NCBI GenBank assembly: GCA_014379235.1 | Contig: JACMMD010000524.1 | Span: 1 to 5,600, forward strand | Length of the DNA stretch: 5,600 nt | Source of the DNA: Anaerolineae bacterium | Lineage (GTDB): Bacteria > Chloroflexota > Anaerolineae > Aggregatilineales > Phototrophicaceae | Reading direction: 5' to 3' | Shown: positions 1 through 5,600 of the stretch, piece by piece | How positions within the stretch are numbered: position 1 is the stretch's first letter | How the letters are laid out: each line of letters starts with the position of its first letter | Notes under the pieces: model-generated | The model's input: the letters and a program-made list of their open reading frames with translations, nothing else | Told to the model about the DNA's origin: nothing | Database searches by the model: none | Program-made: the position numbers and the translations under genes

Positions 1-42
1 ACACTCTCCGGCTATGTACTCTATGAACCACTTCTAAAGTGA
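1..42 (+). CDS. Possible C-terminal tail of an upstream gene (partial)
   Basis: Reading from base 1 in frame gives thirteen residues, TLSGYVLYEPLLK, and then a TGA at 40-42, four bases before the GTG start at 47. Such tight spacing is usual inside polysaccharide operons, so this may be the end of a gene that starts left of the window. A second frame also stays open to a TAA at 35-37 (tail ending MYSMNHF), and I cannot tell which of the two is coding. No family can be recognised from so few residues. The entry mainly records that the first glycosyltransferase is probably not the first gene of its operon. Confidence 0.25.
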   Translation, partial: TLSGYVLYEPLLK

Positions 43-46
43 GTTT

Positions 47-1390
47 GTGCAGGTGAAAGTTCTTCATGTCCCCTTCTGTTTCTATCCTGATCCCGCCGGA
101 GGAACAGAAGTTTACGTCAAGTCTCTATGTGATGCGCTCCGCCTACTCGGTCTTGAGGTCGTTGTCGCGGCCCCCGCAGAACAAAACGCATTCTATTCAT
201 ATGAAAATATTCTAGTACGCCGTTATGCAATTGCCTCGCAGATCGATGATGTTTCCGCCATTTACGGGCTTGGCGATGCAGAAGCAGCGGCAAACTTCGC
301 GCACATTCTCGATGACGAGAAGCCAGATATTGTCCATCTACACGCTCTTACACGAGGAGTCTCTGTTCTGGTGGCCCGCGAAGCCAAGCGGCGCGGCATT
401 CCTGTCGTCTTGACCTATCATACACCGACAGTAAGCTGTCCACGAGGCACACTGCTTCGCTGGGGCAGCGAAGTCTGTGATGGACACTTACTGCCGGGCC
501 GCTGTACCCGCTGTAAGCTGAATGATCTTGGCTTGAGCCGTGCAGTGAGCGCTGCGATTAGTTTGGTGCCGCCATCCGTTGGGAAACAGCTTGGCCGCTG
601 GGGAAAGAGTGGCAGCCTATGGACGGGCTTACGGATGCCTGAACTGGTCAGGCTGCGCCAGAATACGTTCTTTGCGATGGCTGAGGAAGCAGATCGCATC
701 GTCGCGCTATGTGAGTGGACAAGGGCCTTGCTTACCCTGAACGGCGTCTCGAAAGAAAAAGTCACATTATGTCGGCACGGACTCTTGAGTACCCTGTATT
801 CAGAAAGCGCAGCAAGTGAGTTTGTTAGTCCGAACAAAGGCCAGTTACGTCTGGCGTTCTTGGGACGCGTCGATTCAAGTAAAGGTATCCATGTCATTCT
901 TGAGGCGTTGTCCAACCAGCGAGCTATAACGCTTGATGTTTACGGTACTCTGCAAGCAGGTGGTGAGGCATATCAACGGAAGCTCTTGGAGCTTATAGGG
1001 AGCAGGTCGCACATTCGCTTCCTACCACCGATTGCAAATGTCCAAGTCATCCCACTGCTCAGGGAATATGATGCCTTAGTGGTTCCATCGCAGGTACTTG
1101 AGACTGGCCCGCTGGTTGTACTGGAGGCATTTGCGGCGGGCATTCCGGTCATTGGCTCGAACCTTGGCGGGATCGCGGAACTTGTTCAGCAAGAGGTCAA
1201 CGGATTATTGGTGGAACCAGCATCGTCCATATCCGCATGGCAAAATACAATCCAGCGTCTTGTTGACGATGCAGACCTCAGAACGCGGTTGCGACAGGGT
1301 ATCGAACCGCCTCGAACGATGGCCACAGTTGCCGACGAAATGCGCCAACTCTACACTTCCATGCATCAGCCAAGTGCTAATCATGCCTGA
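47..1390 (+). CDS. Glycosyltransferase family 4 (GT-B fold), 447 aa
   Basis: A retaining GT4 enzyme that should transfer a sugar from a nucleotide donor onto a growing glycan at the cytoplasmic face of the membrane. The N-terminal acceptor domain opens with a beta strand and the glycine-rich loop PAGGTEVYVKSL (residues 16-27), typical of subfamily-4 N domains. The C-terminal donor domain starts at LAFLGRVDSSKG (269-280) and holds the E-x7-E signature, E352 and E360, in LETGPLVVLEAFAAG. A cysteine set, C131, C144, C153 and C156, lies in the N domain. The length is a little above the usual 370-420 aa. An in-frame TAA at 35-37 limits the start to GTG 47 or GTG 53. AGTGAG at 38-43 is only a weak ribosome site and is better spaced for 53. 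The end overlaps the next gene by 8 bases. Donor and acceptor cannot be predicted. Confidence 0.93.
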   Translation: MQVKVLHVPFCFYPDPAGGTEVYVKSLCDALRLLGLEVVVAAPAEQNAFYSYENILVRRYAIASQIDDVSAIYGLGDAEAAANFAHILDDEKPDIVHLHALTRGVSVLVAREAKRRGIPVVLTYHTPTVSCPRGTLLRWGSEVCDGHLLPGRCTRCKLNDLGLSRAVSAAISLVPPSVGKQLGRWGKSGSLWTGLRMPELVRLRQNTFFAMAEEADRIVALCEWTRALLTLNGVSKEKVTLCRHGLLSTLYSESAASEFVSPNKGQLRLAFLGRVDSSKGIHVILEALSNQRAITLDVYGTLQAGGEAYQRKLLELIGSRSHIRFLPPIANVQVIPLLREYDALVVPSQVLETGPLVVLEAFAAGIPVIGSNLGGIAELVQQEVNGLLVEPASSISAWQNTIQRLVDDADLRTRLRQGIEPPRTMATVADEMRQLYTSMHQPSANHA

Positions 1391-2240
1391 TGCCCTCGCC
1401 TTGTCCGCCATTATCTTGTCCTATAACGATGAACAACTGCTGCGGGCTGCGCTTGAAAGTGTTACGGGCTGGATCAGTGAAATTTTTGTCGTTGACTCTG
1501 GCAGTACAGATCGGACACGAGAGATCGCGCGCGAGTTCACGGATAACATCGTCGTACATCCGTTTGAGAACTACGCGGCGCAGCGCAATTGGGCACAGGA
1601 CAATCTCCCTTTACATCACGAATGGATTCTTCACCTCGATGCAGATGAGCGCGTAACGCCTGAACTGCGGCATTCGTTAGAGCTGTTTTTCGCCAGCAGT
1701 CAGCCCCACACTGTAAACGGCCTATTGATTGCGCGGCGCACCGTGTTTATGGGACGCTGGATCAAACATGGCGGCCACTATCCGGTCTATCACCTGCGCG
1801 TCTTTCGGCGCGTGAAAGGGCGCTGTGAGGATCGGCTGTACGATCAGCATTTCACGGTGAGCGGCCCGACCCTGCTGTTGCAAGGCGACATCATTGATAC
1901 GATCACGACTAGTCTGGATAATTGGATGCTGCGCCATATTCGCTGGGCGAGTTTGGAAGTTCAGGAACAGCAGCAAGAACAGCCACAAACCGTCAGCGTC
2001 AGCGAGAGTCGGTCTGGAACGCCCATCGAGCAGCGGCGGTGGTATAAGAACTCCGTCTACAATCGACTGCCGCTTTTCACCAGAGCATTCGCTTACTTCT
2101 TCTACCGTTACATCTTGCGTTTTGGCTTTTTGGATGGCCCACAGGGGCTGATCTTTCATATCTTGCAGGGTTTCTGGTTTCGTTTTTACATCGATGCTAA
2201 ACTCTGGGAAGAAAGAAGCAAAATACATCGCTTGCCCTGA
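1383..2240 (+). CDS. Glycosyltransferase family 2 (GT-A fold), 285 aa
   Basis: An inverting GT2 enzyme, probably adding one sugar in repeat-unit assembly. It opens with the family's first strand, SAIILSYNDE (8-17), followed by VVDSGSTDRT (36-45) and the metal/nucleotide-binding D86-A-D88-E in LHLDADE. The C-terminus, from about N223, is aromatic and basic (YNRLPLFTRAF, then FLDGPQGLIFH and FWFRFYIDAKLWE). This conserved tail is known from WaaE-like and exopolysaccharide GT2 proteins and suggests contact with the membrane surface. The frame stays open upstream to 1098, but homology begins at ATG 1383 and the upstream part lies inside the GT4 gene, so 1383 is the start. ATGCCTGA joins this start to the GT4 stop, which points to translational coupling. 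There is no clear Shine-Dalgarno site. The substrate is unknown. Confidence 0.93.
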   Translation: MPDALALSAIILSYNDEQLLRAALESVTGWISEIFVVDSGSTDRTREIAREFTDNIVVHPFENYAAQRNWAQDNLPLHHEWILHLDADERVTPELRHSLELFFASSQPHTVNGLLIARRTVFMGRWIKHGGHYPVYHLRVFRRVKGRCEDRLYDQHFTVSGPTLLLQGDIIDTITTSLDNWMLRHIRWASLEVQEQQQEQPQTVSVSESRSGTPIEQRRWYKNSVYNRLPLFTRAFAYFFYRYILRFGFLDGPQGLIFHILQGFWFRFYIDAKLWEERSKIHRLP

Positions 2241-2384
2241 GGCTTTTCTTATACCAGCCCCAGTTCACAATCAAGATAATTCAAGTCTGTTCTCGACGGA
2301 CAAGGACTAACATACCGGGAACTAGAAAAGGATACGCTGGTTCAACGGGTAACGAAAATCGTCGCCGACGGCAGTGTTCATTGA
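2239..2384 (+). pseudogene. Decayed fragment of a NodU/CmcH-type carbamoyltransferase
   Basis: The spacer between the GT2 and FkbM genes reads like protein. From 2280 the frame gives FKSVLDGQGLTYRELEKD, then TLVQRVTKIVADGSVH, and stops with TGA at 2382-2384. From memory this resembles the start of the C-terminal domain of O-carbamoyltransferases, where a pattern like 'I..VLD..GL.Y..L....L...VA..LA.GKV' comes just before VGWFQGRMEFGPRALG. Just upstream, in another frame from 2239, EAFLIPAPVHNQD resembles the family's 'AFLGPAYS..EI'. That would place a frameshift near 2275-2285. An in-frame TAA lies at 2277-2279. The diagnostic WFQGRxExGPRALG motif is missing because the frame ends first. The fragment has no start of its own and is too short to work. 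Family assignment is by recall, not by a search; chance resemblance remains possible. Confidence 0.45.
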
Positions 2385-2387
2385 TGC

Positions 2388-2391
2388 AGGA
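2388..2391 (+). promoter_or_regulatory. Ribosome binding site AGGA choosing ATG 2401
   Basis: AGGA ends nine bases before ATG 2401, a good Shine-Dalgarno spacing. The alternative GTG at 2374 in the same frame has no purine-rich site before it and lies inside the carbamoyltransferase-like fragment. The site therefore favours the shorter protein. Confidence 0.5.
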
Positions 2392-2400
2392 CTTACAGAA

Positions 2401-3351
2401 ATGCAGACCACAGGCTTCTGGAAAAAGGCTTTTCGCCGTACCCTTGCTTCAGTTCCCGGAAAAAGGGTGATGCTGGATTTAGGGGCGCAATTACCAGTTC
2501 GTCTAAAGTCTGCCCTAACTCTCAGATTTCTGTCGATACTCTCTGAGGAGTACAAAACCAGTTCAACCCATATTGCGAGTAATTTGGGCATTGATGATCG
2601 CTATTCTTGCTTAGTTCCAAGATACAAATCAGTGGAAGTATTTGGGAAACCGCAGCATTATATTGGCGAGAGGGGAGCGCTTTTTCTAGCGCAGCATTTA
2701 GCAGCATATTCAGATTGTTTTGTTGATATTGGGGCCCATATCGGATATTTCACCTTTTTTGTAAGGAAGCGACTGCCGTCTCAAAAGCCTATTCTTTTCT
2801 TTGAGCCAGACCCCGATCTGTTTAGACTCATTCTAGACAATGTGGCATCGAACCAATTACCCAATACGCTTGGCTTTCAAGTAGCAGTTGGTGATACAGA
2901 TGGGAAAGTTATATTCTATAGAAACTTTACGGATACCTCTCAGGGTACCCTATATGCCGATAAGGTGAATGAACACGAGTTACAGGCCATTGATGTTGAA
3001 CTAAACAAATTCTCTACCATTGTAACGGCTCACAATTTGTCAAACTGTTTAGTTAAAGTCGACGTTGAGAATGGAGAGGAAGAATTCCTGCGTGGTGTTG
3101 AAGGCGCAGAAAATAAAATCAGGTTTTTAATAATCGAGCTTCTTAAACAAGCTCATGATAAAAAGTTAGTCAATAGAATCAATGATATGTTTGGATTTAA
3201 TGCTTTTTATATCAACGATTTTACATTGGAACATAGTGCGAATGGGTCATTTACGTATCGGGATGGACAGTATAATTGGCTCTTTTGCCGCGAAAACCCT
3301 GACGAACTTGCTACAATTCTTGCAGGATCGTGCTTGACGATTGTTGGCTAA
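2401..3351 (+). CDS. FkbM-family SAM-dependent methyltransferase, 316 aa
   Basis: Probably transfers a methyl group from S-adenosylmethionine to a hydroxyl, in this setting most likely on a sugar of the glycan. The Rossmann core begins with motif I, VDIGAHIGYF (108-117), followed by the acidic ribose-binding E135 in FFEPDPD. Next come the FkbM signature KVDVENGEEEFLRG (219-232, D221 and E223) and the strand FLIIEL (242-247). About 100 N-terminal residues precede the core and are not recognised. No signal peptide or membrane segment is seen. ATG 2401 is preferred over GTG 2374 because of its ribosome site. GC is about 42% by hand count over 2401-3360, falling to about 28% at 3121-3240, well below the flanking glycosyltransferases, which suggests separate acquisition. 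The acceptor is unknown. Confidence 0.9.
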   Translation: MQTTGFWKKAFRRTLASVPGKRVMLDLGAQLPVRLKSALTLRFLSILSEEYKTSSTHIASNLGIDDRYSCLVPRYKSVEVFGKPQHYIGERGALFLAQHLAAYSDCFVDIGAHIGYFTFFVRKRLPSQKPILFFEPDPDLFRLILDNVASNQLPNTLGFQVAVGDTDGKVIFYRNFTDTSQGTLYADKVNEHELQAIDVELNKFSTIVTAHNLSNCLVKVDVENGEEEFLRGVEGAENKIRFLIIELLKQAHDKKLVNRINDMFGFNAFYINDFTLEHSANGSFTYRDGQYNWLFCRENPDELATILAGSCLTIVG

Positions 3352-3381
3352 ATGCTGAACTTCCCAATGGATAGCGTTTAA
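3352..3381 (+). other. Nine-codon reading frame linking fkbM-type gene to the next start
   Basis: Directly after the methyltransferase stop, and in the same frame, ATG 3352 reads MLNFPMDSV and ends with TAA at 3379-3381. The last A of that stop is the first base of the next gene's ATG (TAATG). It could be a short coupling peptide, the last codons of the gene that originally preceded the GT4 gene, or chance in a 29-base gap. Nothing shows that it is translated. Confidence 0.15.
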
Positions 3382-4634
3382 TGTCCCGCATCCTGCTGCA
3401 CACACTGGTCTTTGCGCCTGACGGCGTTTCGACCTCGACCTTGCTGTCTGAACTCATGCAAGATTTACAAGCGCAGGGACATCGAATCACGGTGCTAACG
3501 ACTCGTCCGCACTACAACCGCGATTTAGAGGCTGAGGCCAAACAGCCGCTTCGTCCATTCTTAGGCGGACTATACAGCATCAGCGATCATTACGGGATGC
3601 GCGTGATCCACACATGGATGCCGCGTAAAGGGCAGGGTGTCAGCGGTAGACTGCGCGATTATCTGATCTTTCACATCTTGAGCCTTATCCTCGGTACGTT
3701 GATGATTGGCCGGCAAGATGTGGTCATCGCCCCGTCACCGCCACTGTCTATCGGCATGATTGGCTGGCTGCTGGCCATCTTGAAGGGTGGCAAGTTTATT
3801 TACAATGTGCGTGAGCTTTATCCCGCGCTGGCCGTTCAAATGGGGCTTGCGAGTGCTGACAGCATGGTTTATCGGTTGATGGCTTGGCTCGAGCGATTCG
3901 TGTATGCACGCTCGAAGGTCGTCGTGGTGATCTGCGAGATGTTCCGCCAGCACGTTGTGAAACTGGGCTTCGCATCGGAAAAAGTGCTTAACATCCCTGA
4001 TTTTGTGGATACCGACTTTATCCGCCCGATGCCAAAAGATAATCCGCTGACCCGACAGTACAATCTATTCGATAAGTTTGTCGTTCAGTACGCGGGGAAT
4101 ATCGGCATGACACAGAGCTTCGATACGATCATGGAAGTGGCCGGACGGCTTCAAGACGAACCGGATATCCACTTTTTGATCGTCGGTGATGGGGCACGTC
4201 GCCAATATGTTCAAGAGCAAATTGCCAACCTTTCGCTTAAAAACATAACCTTGCTCCCTTACCAACCGCGCTCAGAAGTGCCTTTCATCTATGCTGCTGC
4301 CGACATTAGCCTTGTTCCACTCATGGCGGGTACGGCGCAAACGACCATTCCATCCAAAATCTACACCATCATGGCCAGTGGACGCCCCGCGTTGGTGTCT
4401 GTCGATGTGGACTCCGAACTGGTGTGGATCGTTGAGCAGGCGAACTGCGGGATTGCTGTCCCGCCGGATGATGCTGACACAATGGAAGCAGGCATTCGCC
4501 GTGTTTTTGCGGAGCAGGAGTTCTTCAAAGCATGTGGAATTAATGGCCGCCACTATGTCGAGAAGCACTTCTCGCGGCGGGCGGTCAGTGAGCAGTTTAA
4601 TAACCTTATCACGCATATCACAACAACCAGTTAA
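3381..4634 (+). CDS. WbuB-like glycosyltransferase family 4, 417 aa
   Basis: A second GT4 enzyme, of the kind related to WbuB (reported to transfer N-acetyl-L-fucosamine in O-antigen synthesis); the actual sugar here is not known. The N domain has PDGVSTSTLLSELMQDL (about 13-29), GHRITVLTTRPHYN, and a hydrophobic stretch around 95-140 that probably docks on the membrane. NVRELYPALAVQMG (142-155) matches the 'D..DLYP..A...G' block of this subfamily. In the donor domain, VQYAGNIGMTQSFD corresponds to the donor-domain opening strand and glycine loop. It is followed by VGDGARR (268-274), AADISLVPL (from 306) and IPSKIYTIMASGRPAL (from 323), the sugar-nucleotide region. Length is normal for the group. 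ATG 3381 has only a weak GGA nine bases upstream. GC returns to roughly 52-62% in most sampled lines. The gap to the methyltransferase is 29 bases, so co-transcription is likely. Confidence 0.92.
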   Translation: MSRILLHTLVFAPDGVSTSTLLSELMQDLQAQGHRITVLTTRPHYNRDLEAEAKQPLRPFLGGLYSISDHYGMRVIHTWMPRKGQGVSGRLRDYLIFHILSLILGTLMIGRQDVVIAPSPPLSIGMIGWLLAILKGGKFIYNVRELYPALAVQMGLASADSMVYRLMAWLERFVYARSKVVVVICEMFRQHVVKLGFASEKVLNIPDFVDTDFIRPMPKDNPLTRQYNLFDKFVVQYAGNIGMTQSFDTIMEVAGRLQDEPDIHFLIVGDGARRQYVQEQIANLSLKNITLLPYQPRSEVPFIYAAADISLVPLMAGTAQTTIPSKIYTIMASGRPALVSVDVDSELVWIVEQANCGIAVPPDDADTMEAGIRRVFAEQEFFKACGINGRHYVEKHFSRRAVSEQFNNLITHITTTS

Positions 4635-4697
4635 CAGGAGCGGGAAAATAAACGCAATTAGCCCTCGTTACTAATGCTGTGTGAACTGGAAGTCAGG

Positions 4698-4726
4698 TTG
4701 TAGCAGCACCAATTCTCGTGTAGCAT
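4698..4726 (+). promoter_or_regulatory. Weak sigma-70-like promoter candidate
   Basis: TTGTAG at 4698-4703 and TAGCAT at 4721-4726 are separated by 17 bases. They match the -35 and -10 consensus at three and four of six positions. The position, 64 bases before the SDR start and next to the AT-rich tract, is sensible. The match alone is weak and could be chance. Confidence 0.2.
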
Positions 4727-4735
4727 TAATTATGT

Positions 4736-4763
4736 TAATTCTTAAGTGAATAACTTAGAATTA
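4736..4763. repeat. Imperfect inverted repeat (possible operator or hairpin)
   Basis: TAATTCTTAAGT (4736-4747) and ACTTAGAATTA (4753-4763) form an 11-bp stem with one unpaired T around a five-base loop, GAATA. There is no run of T after the right arm, so it does not look like an intrinsic terminator for the preceding gene. It ends 26 bases before ATG 4790 and could be a regulator binding site or a 5' leader hairpin. In such AT-rich DNA a repeat of this size can also arise by chance. Confidence 0.4.
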
Positions 4764-4789
4764 CTTCAAACAGCAATATCTGTAAGACT

Positions 4790-5600
4790 ATGGCAAATAT
4801 TCGCACTCAAGGAATACCACGACCTACCGCTCTCGTCACTGGCGCGACGGGTGCGCTTGGCCCGGCACTGGTTGAGCATTTGCTTGCAGAAGGATACGCC
4901 GTCCGCACCCTCAGCCGAAATTTACCCTGTTCTAAACATCTAAACCCTGCTATCGAATTTATCTCCGGTTCGATCACCGACGCTGATGCTCTTGATCGCG
5001 CACTTGAAGGCGTCGATTTCGTGTTCCATTTAGCTGCCTTACTGCATGTTATCAATCCAGCGGCAGAATTGGCCGCCGAGTACACCCGCGTTAATGTTGA
5101 AGGGACGCGGTTGGTTGCAGAACGAGCGGCGCGGGCAGGGGTCAGGCGAATGATCTACTTCAGCACGGTGAAGGTCTATGGCACACGCCAGCGCCAGCCG
5201 ATCACCGAAACGCACCCGACCACGCCGACTACTCTATATGCTCGCAGCAAACTGGACGGGGAACACAGTATCCAATCTATTCCAAATATTGAAATGGTCG
5301 TTCTCAGACTTTCACCTGTCTATGGGCCACGCTTGAAAGGCTCATGGGCGCAATTGGTGAACGCGGTGGCGCGAAATCGTTTTGTGCCGATAGGCAGTCT
5401 TCGCAACGTTCACAGCCTTACACATGTGGACGACGTGGTGCAGGCAGCGTTATTAGCAGCCAATCACCCGGCAGCGTGTGGCCAAACCTTTAATCTCGTC
5501 GGGCATGAAAGCCCAACCTTGCACGATATTCTGAGCGCCATCTACGCAGCACAAGGTAAATATCTGCCTGCGCTGCGAGTGCCGTCTGCGCTGGCGTTAG
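4790..5600 (+). CDS. NAD(P)-dependent sugar epimerase/dehydratase, extended SDR (partial, 3' end missing)
   Basis: An extended short-chain dehydrogenase/reductase, likely acting on a nucleotide sugar or a lipid-linked sugar as an epimerase, dehydratase or 4-reductase. The first 270 residues are visible and the frame is open at the window edge; relatives are usually about 300-350 aa. The dinucleotide-binding loop is TGATGALG (17-24). The acidic turn before D76 and the HLAA strand (80-83) follow. The catalytic set is in YFSTVKVYG (S125/T126) and Y150-A-R-S-K154. RLSPVYGPR (173-181) and HVDDVV (212-217) complete the family pattern. ATG 4790 is the only usable start after the in-frame TAA at 4751, and the Rossmann strand begins soon after it. 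No good ribosome site is seen. It lies 155 bases after the GT4 gene and may have its own promoter. The exact reaction cannot be assigned. Confidence 0.9.
   Translation, partial: MANIRTQGIPRPTALVTGATGALGPALVEHLLAEGYAVRTLSRNLPCSKHLNPAIEFISGSITDADALDRALEGVDFVFHLAALLHVINPAAELAAEYTRVNVEGTRLVAERAARAGVRRMIYFSTVKVYGTRQRQPITETHPTTPTTLYARSKLDGEHSIQSIPNIEMVVLRLSPVYGPRLKGSWAQLVNAVARNRFVPIGSLRNVHSLTHVDDVVQAALLAANHPAACGQTFNLVGHESPTLHDILSAIYAAQGKYLPALRVPSALAL

Larger units (their letters stand above)
4635..4789 (+). other. AT-rich intergenic region before the SDR gene
   Basis: These 155 bases contain no recognisable protein remnant, RNA gene or strong terminator. The part from 4721 to 4780 is only about 23% GC by hand count, far below the genes on either side, which is typical of a promoter or operator region. 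It contains the inverted repeat at 4736-4763 and a weak promoter-like pair listed separately. It is the longest true gap in the window, so a new transcript may begin here. Confidence 0.5.

Noticed and set aside
418..915. Long minus-strand frame (165 codons) inside the first GT4 gene
   Set aside because: It lies wholly within a well-supported gene on the other strand and its translation shows no recognisable domain.
1722..2228. Minus-strand frame of 168 codons opposite the GT2 gene
   Set aside because: The GT2 reading has clear family motifs across the same bases; the antisense product is compositionally odd and unrecognised.
2280..2320. Promoter ahead of the methyltransferase (TAACAT at 2308 as -10)
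   Set aside because: No acceptable -35 element lies at 16-18 bases upstream, and the bases are better explained as a gene remnant.
2360..2370. Small palindrome CGTCG-C-CGACG before the methyltransferase
   Set aside because: The stem is only five bases around one base, too tight to form a hairpin, and it lies in the coding-like carbamoyltransferase fragment.
2240..2434. Nine-base direct repeat AGGCTTTTC at 2240-2248 and 2426-2434, considered as an insertion footprint
   Set aside because: One copy is inside the methyltransferase coding sequence and the repeat is short; no transposase or terminal inverted repeats accompany it.
4627..4689. CCAGTT at the end of the GT4 gene and AACTGG at 4684-4689 as a terminator stem
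   Set aside because: Six bases of pairing across a loop of about 50 bases with no T-run is not a credible intrinsic terminator.
4746..4943. Plus-strand frame of 65 codons starting MNNLELLQTA
   Set aside because: It runs into the SDR gene in a different frame, and the SDR reading has unmistakable Rossmann motifs there.

Overview
The window is a piece of a bacterial surface-polysaccharide locus (exopolysaccharide, capsule, O-antigen or another glycan). Every confident gene is on the + strand. Three are glycosyltransferases, one is an FkbM-type methyltransferase, and one is a nucleotide-sugar-type short-chain dehydrogenase/epimerase that runs off the right edge. I see no rRNA, tRNA, CRISPR array, insertion sequence or phage gene. 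Nothing fixes the phylum. Base composition is moderate (sampled lines of the main genes are mostly 52-62% GC), one gene starts with GTG, and Shine-Dalgarno sites are weak or absent at most starts.

Layout: bases 1-42 probably hold the last codons of an upstream gene. A GT4 glycosyltransferase (47-1390) overlaps by 8 bases a GT2 glycosyltransferase (1383-2240), so the pair looks translationally coupled. Next is a 160-base stretch (2241-2400) that is not a plain spacer. It appears to hold a decayed, truncated remnant of a NodU/CmcH-type carbamoyltransferase, which stops just before the family's most conserved C-terminal motif. An FkbM-family methyltransferase (2401-3351) follows. It is clearly AT-richer than its neighbours (about 42% GC by hand count), which suggests it was acquired separately. 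After a 29-base gap comes a second GT4 enzyme of the WbuB-like type (3381-4634). A 155-base AT-rich intergenic region (4635-4789) carries an imperfect inverted repeat and separates the cluster from the SDR gene (4790 to the edge), which may begin a new transcription unit.

Working together (inference): the GT4 and GT2 enzymes would add successive sugars to a lipid-linked repeat unit at the inner face of the membrane. The FkbM protein would O-methylate a sugar hydroxyl, and the SDR would make or modify a nucleotide sugar precursor. The boundary from 2241 to 3380 looks like a replacement scar, where a carbamoylation gene was lost and a methylation gene now sits, possibly changing the decoration of the glycan. 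I found no clearly new defence or mobile system. The cassette exchange is the most interesting signal.
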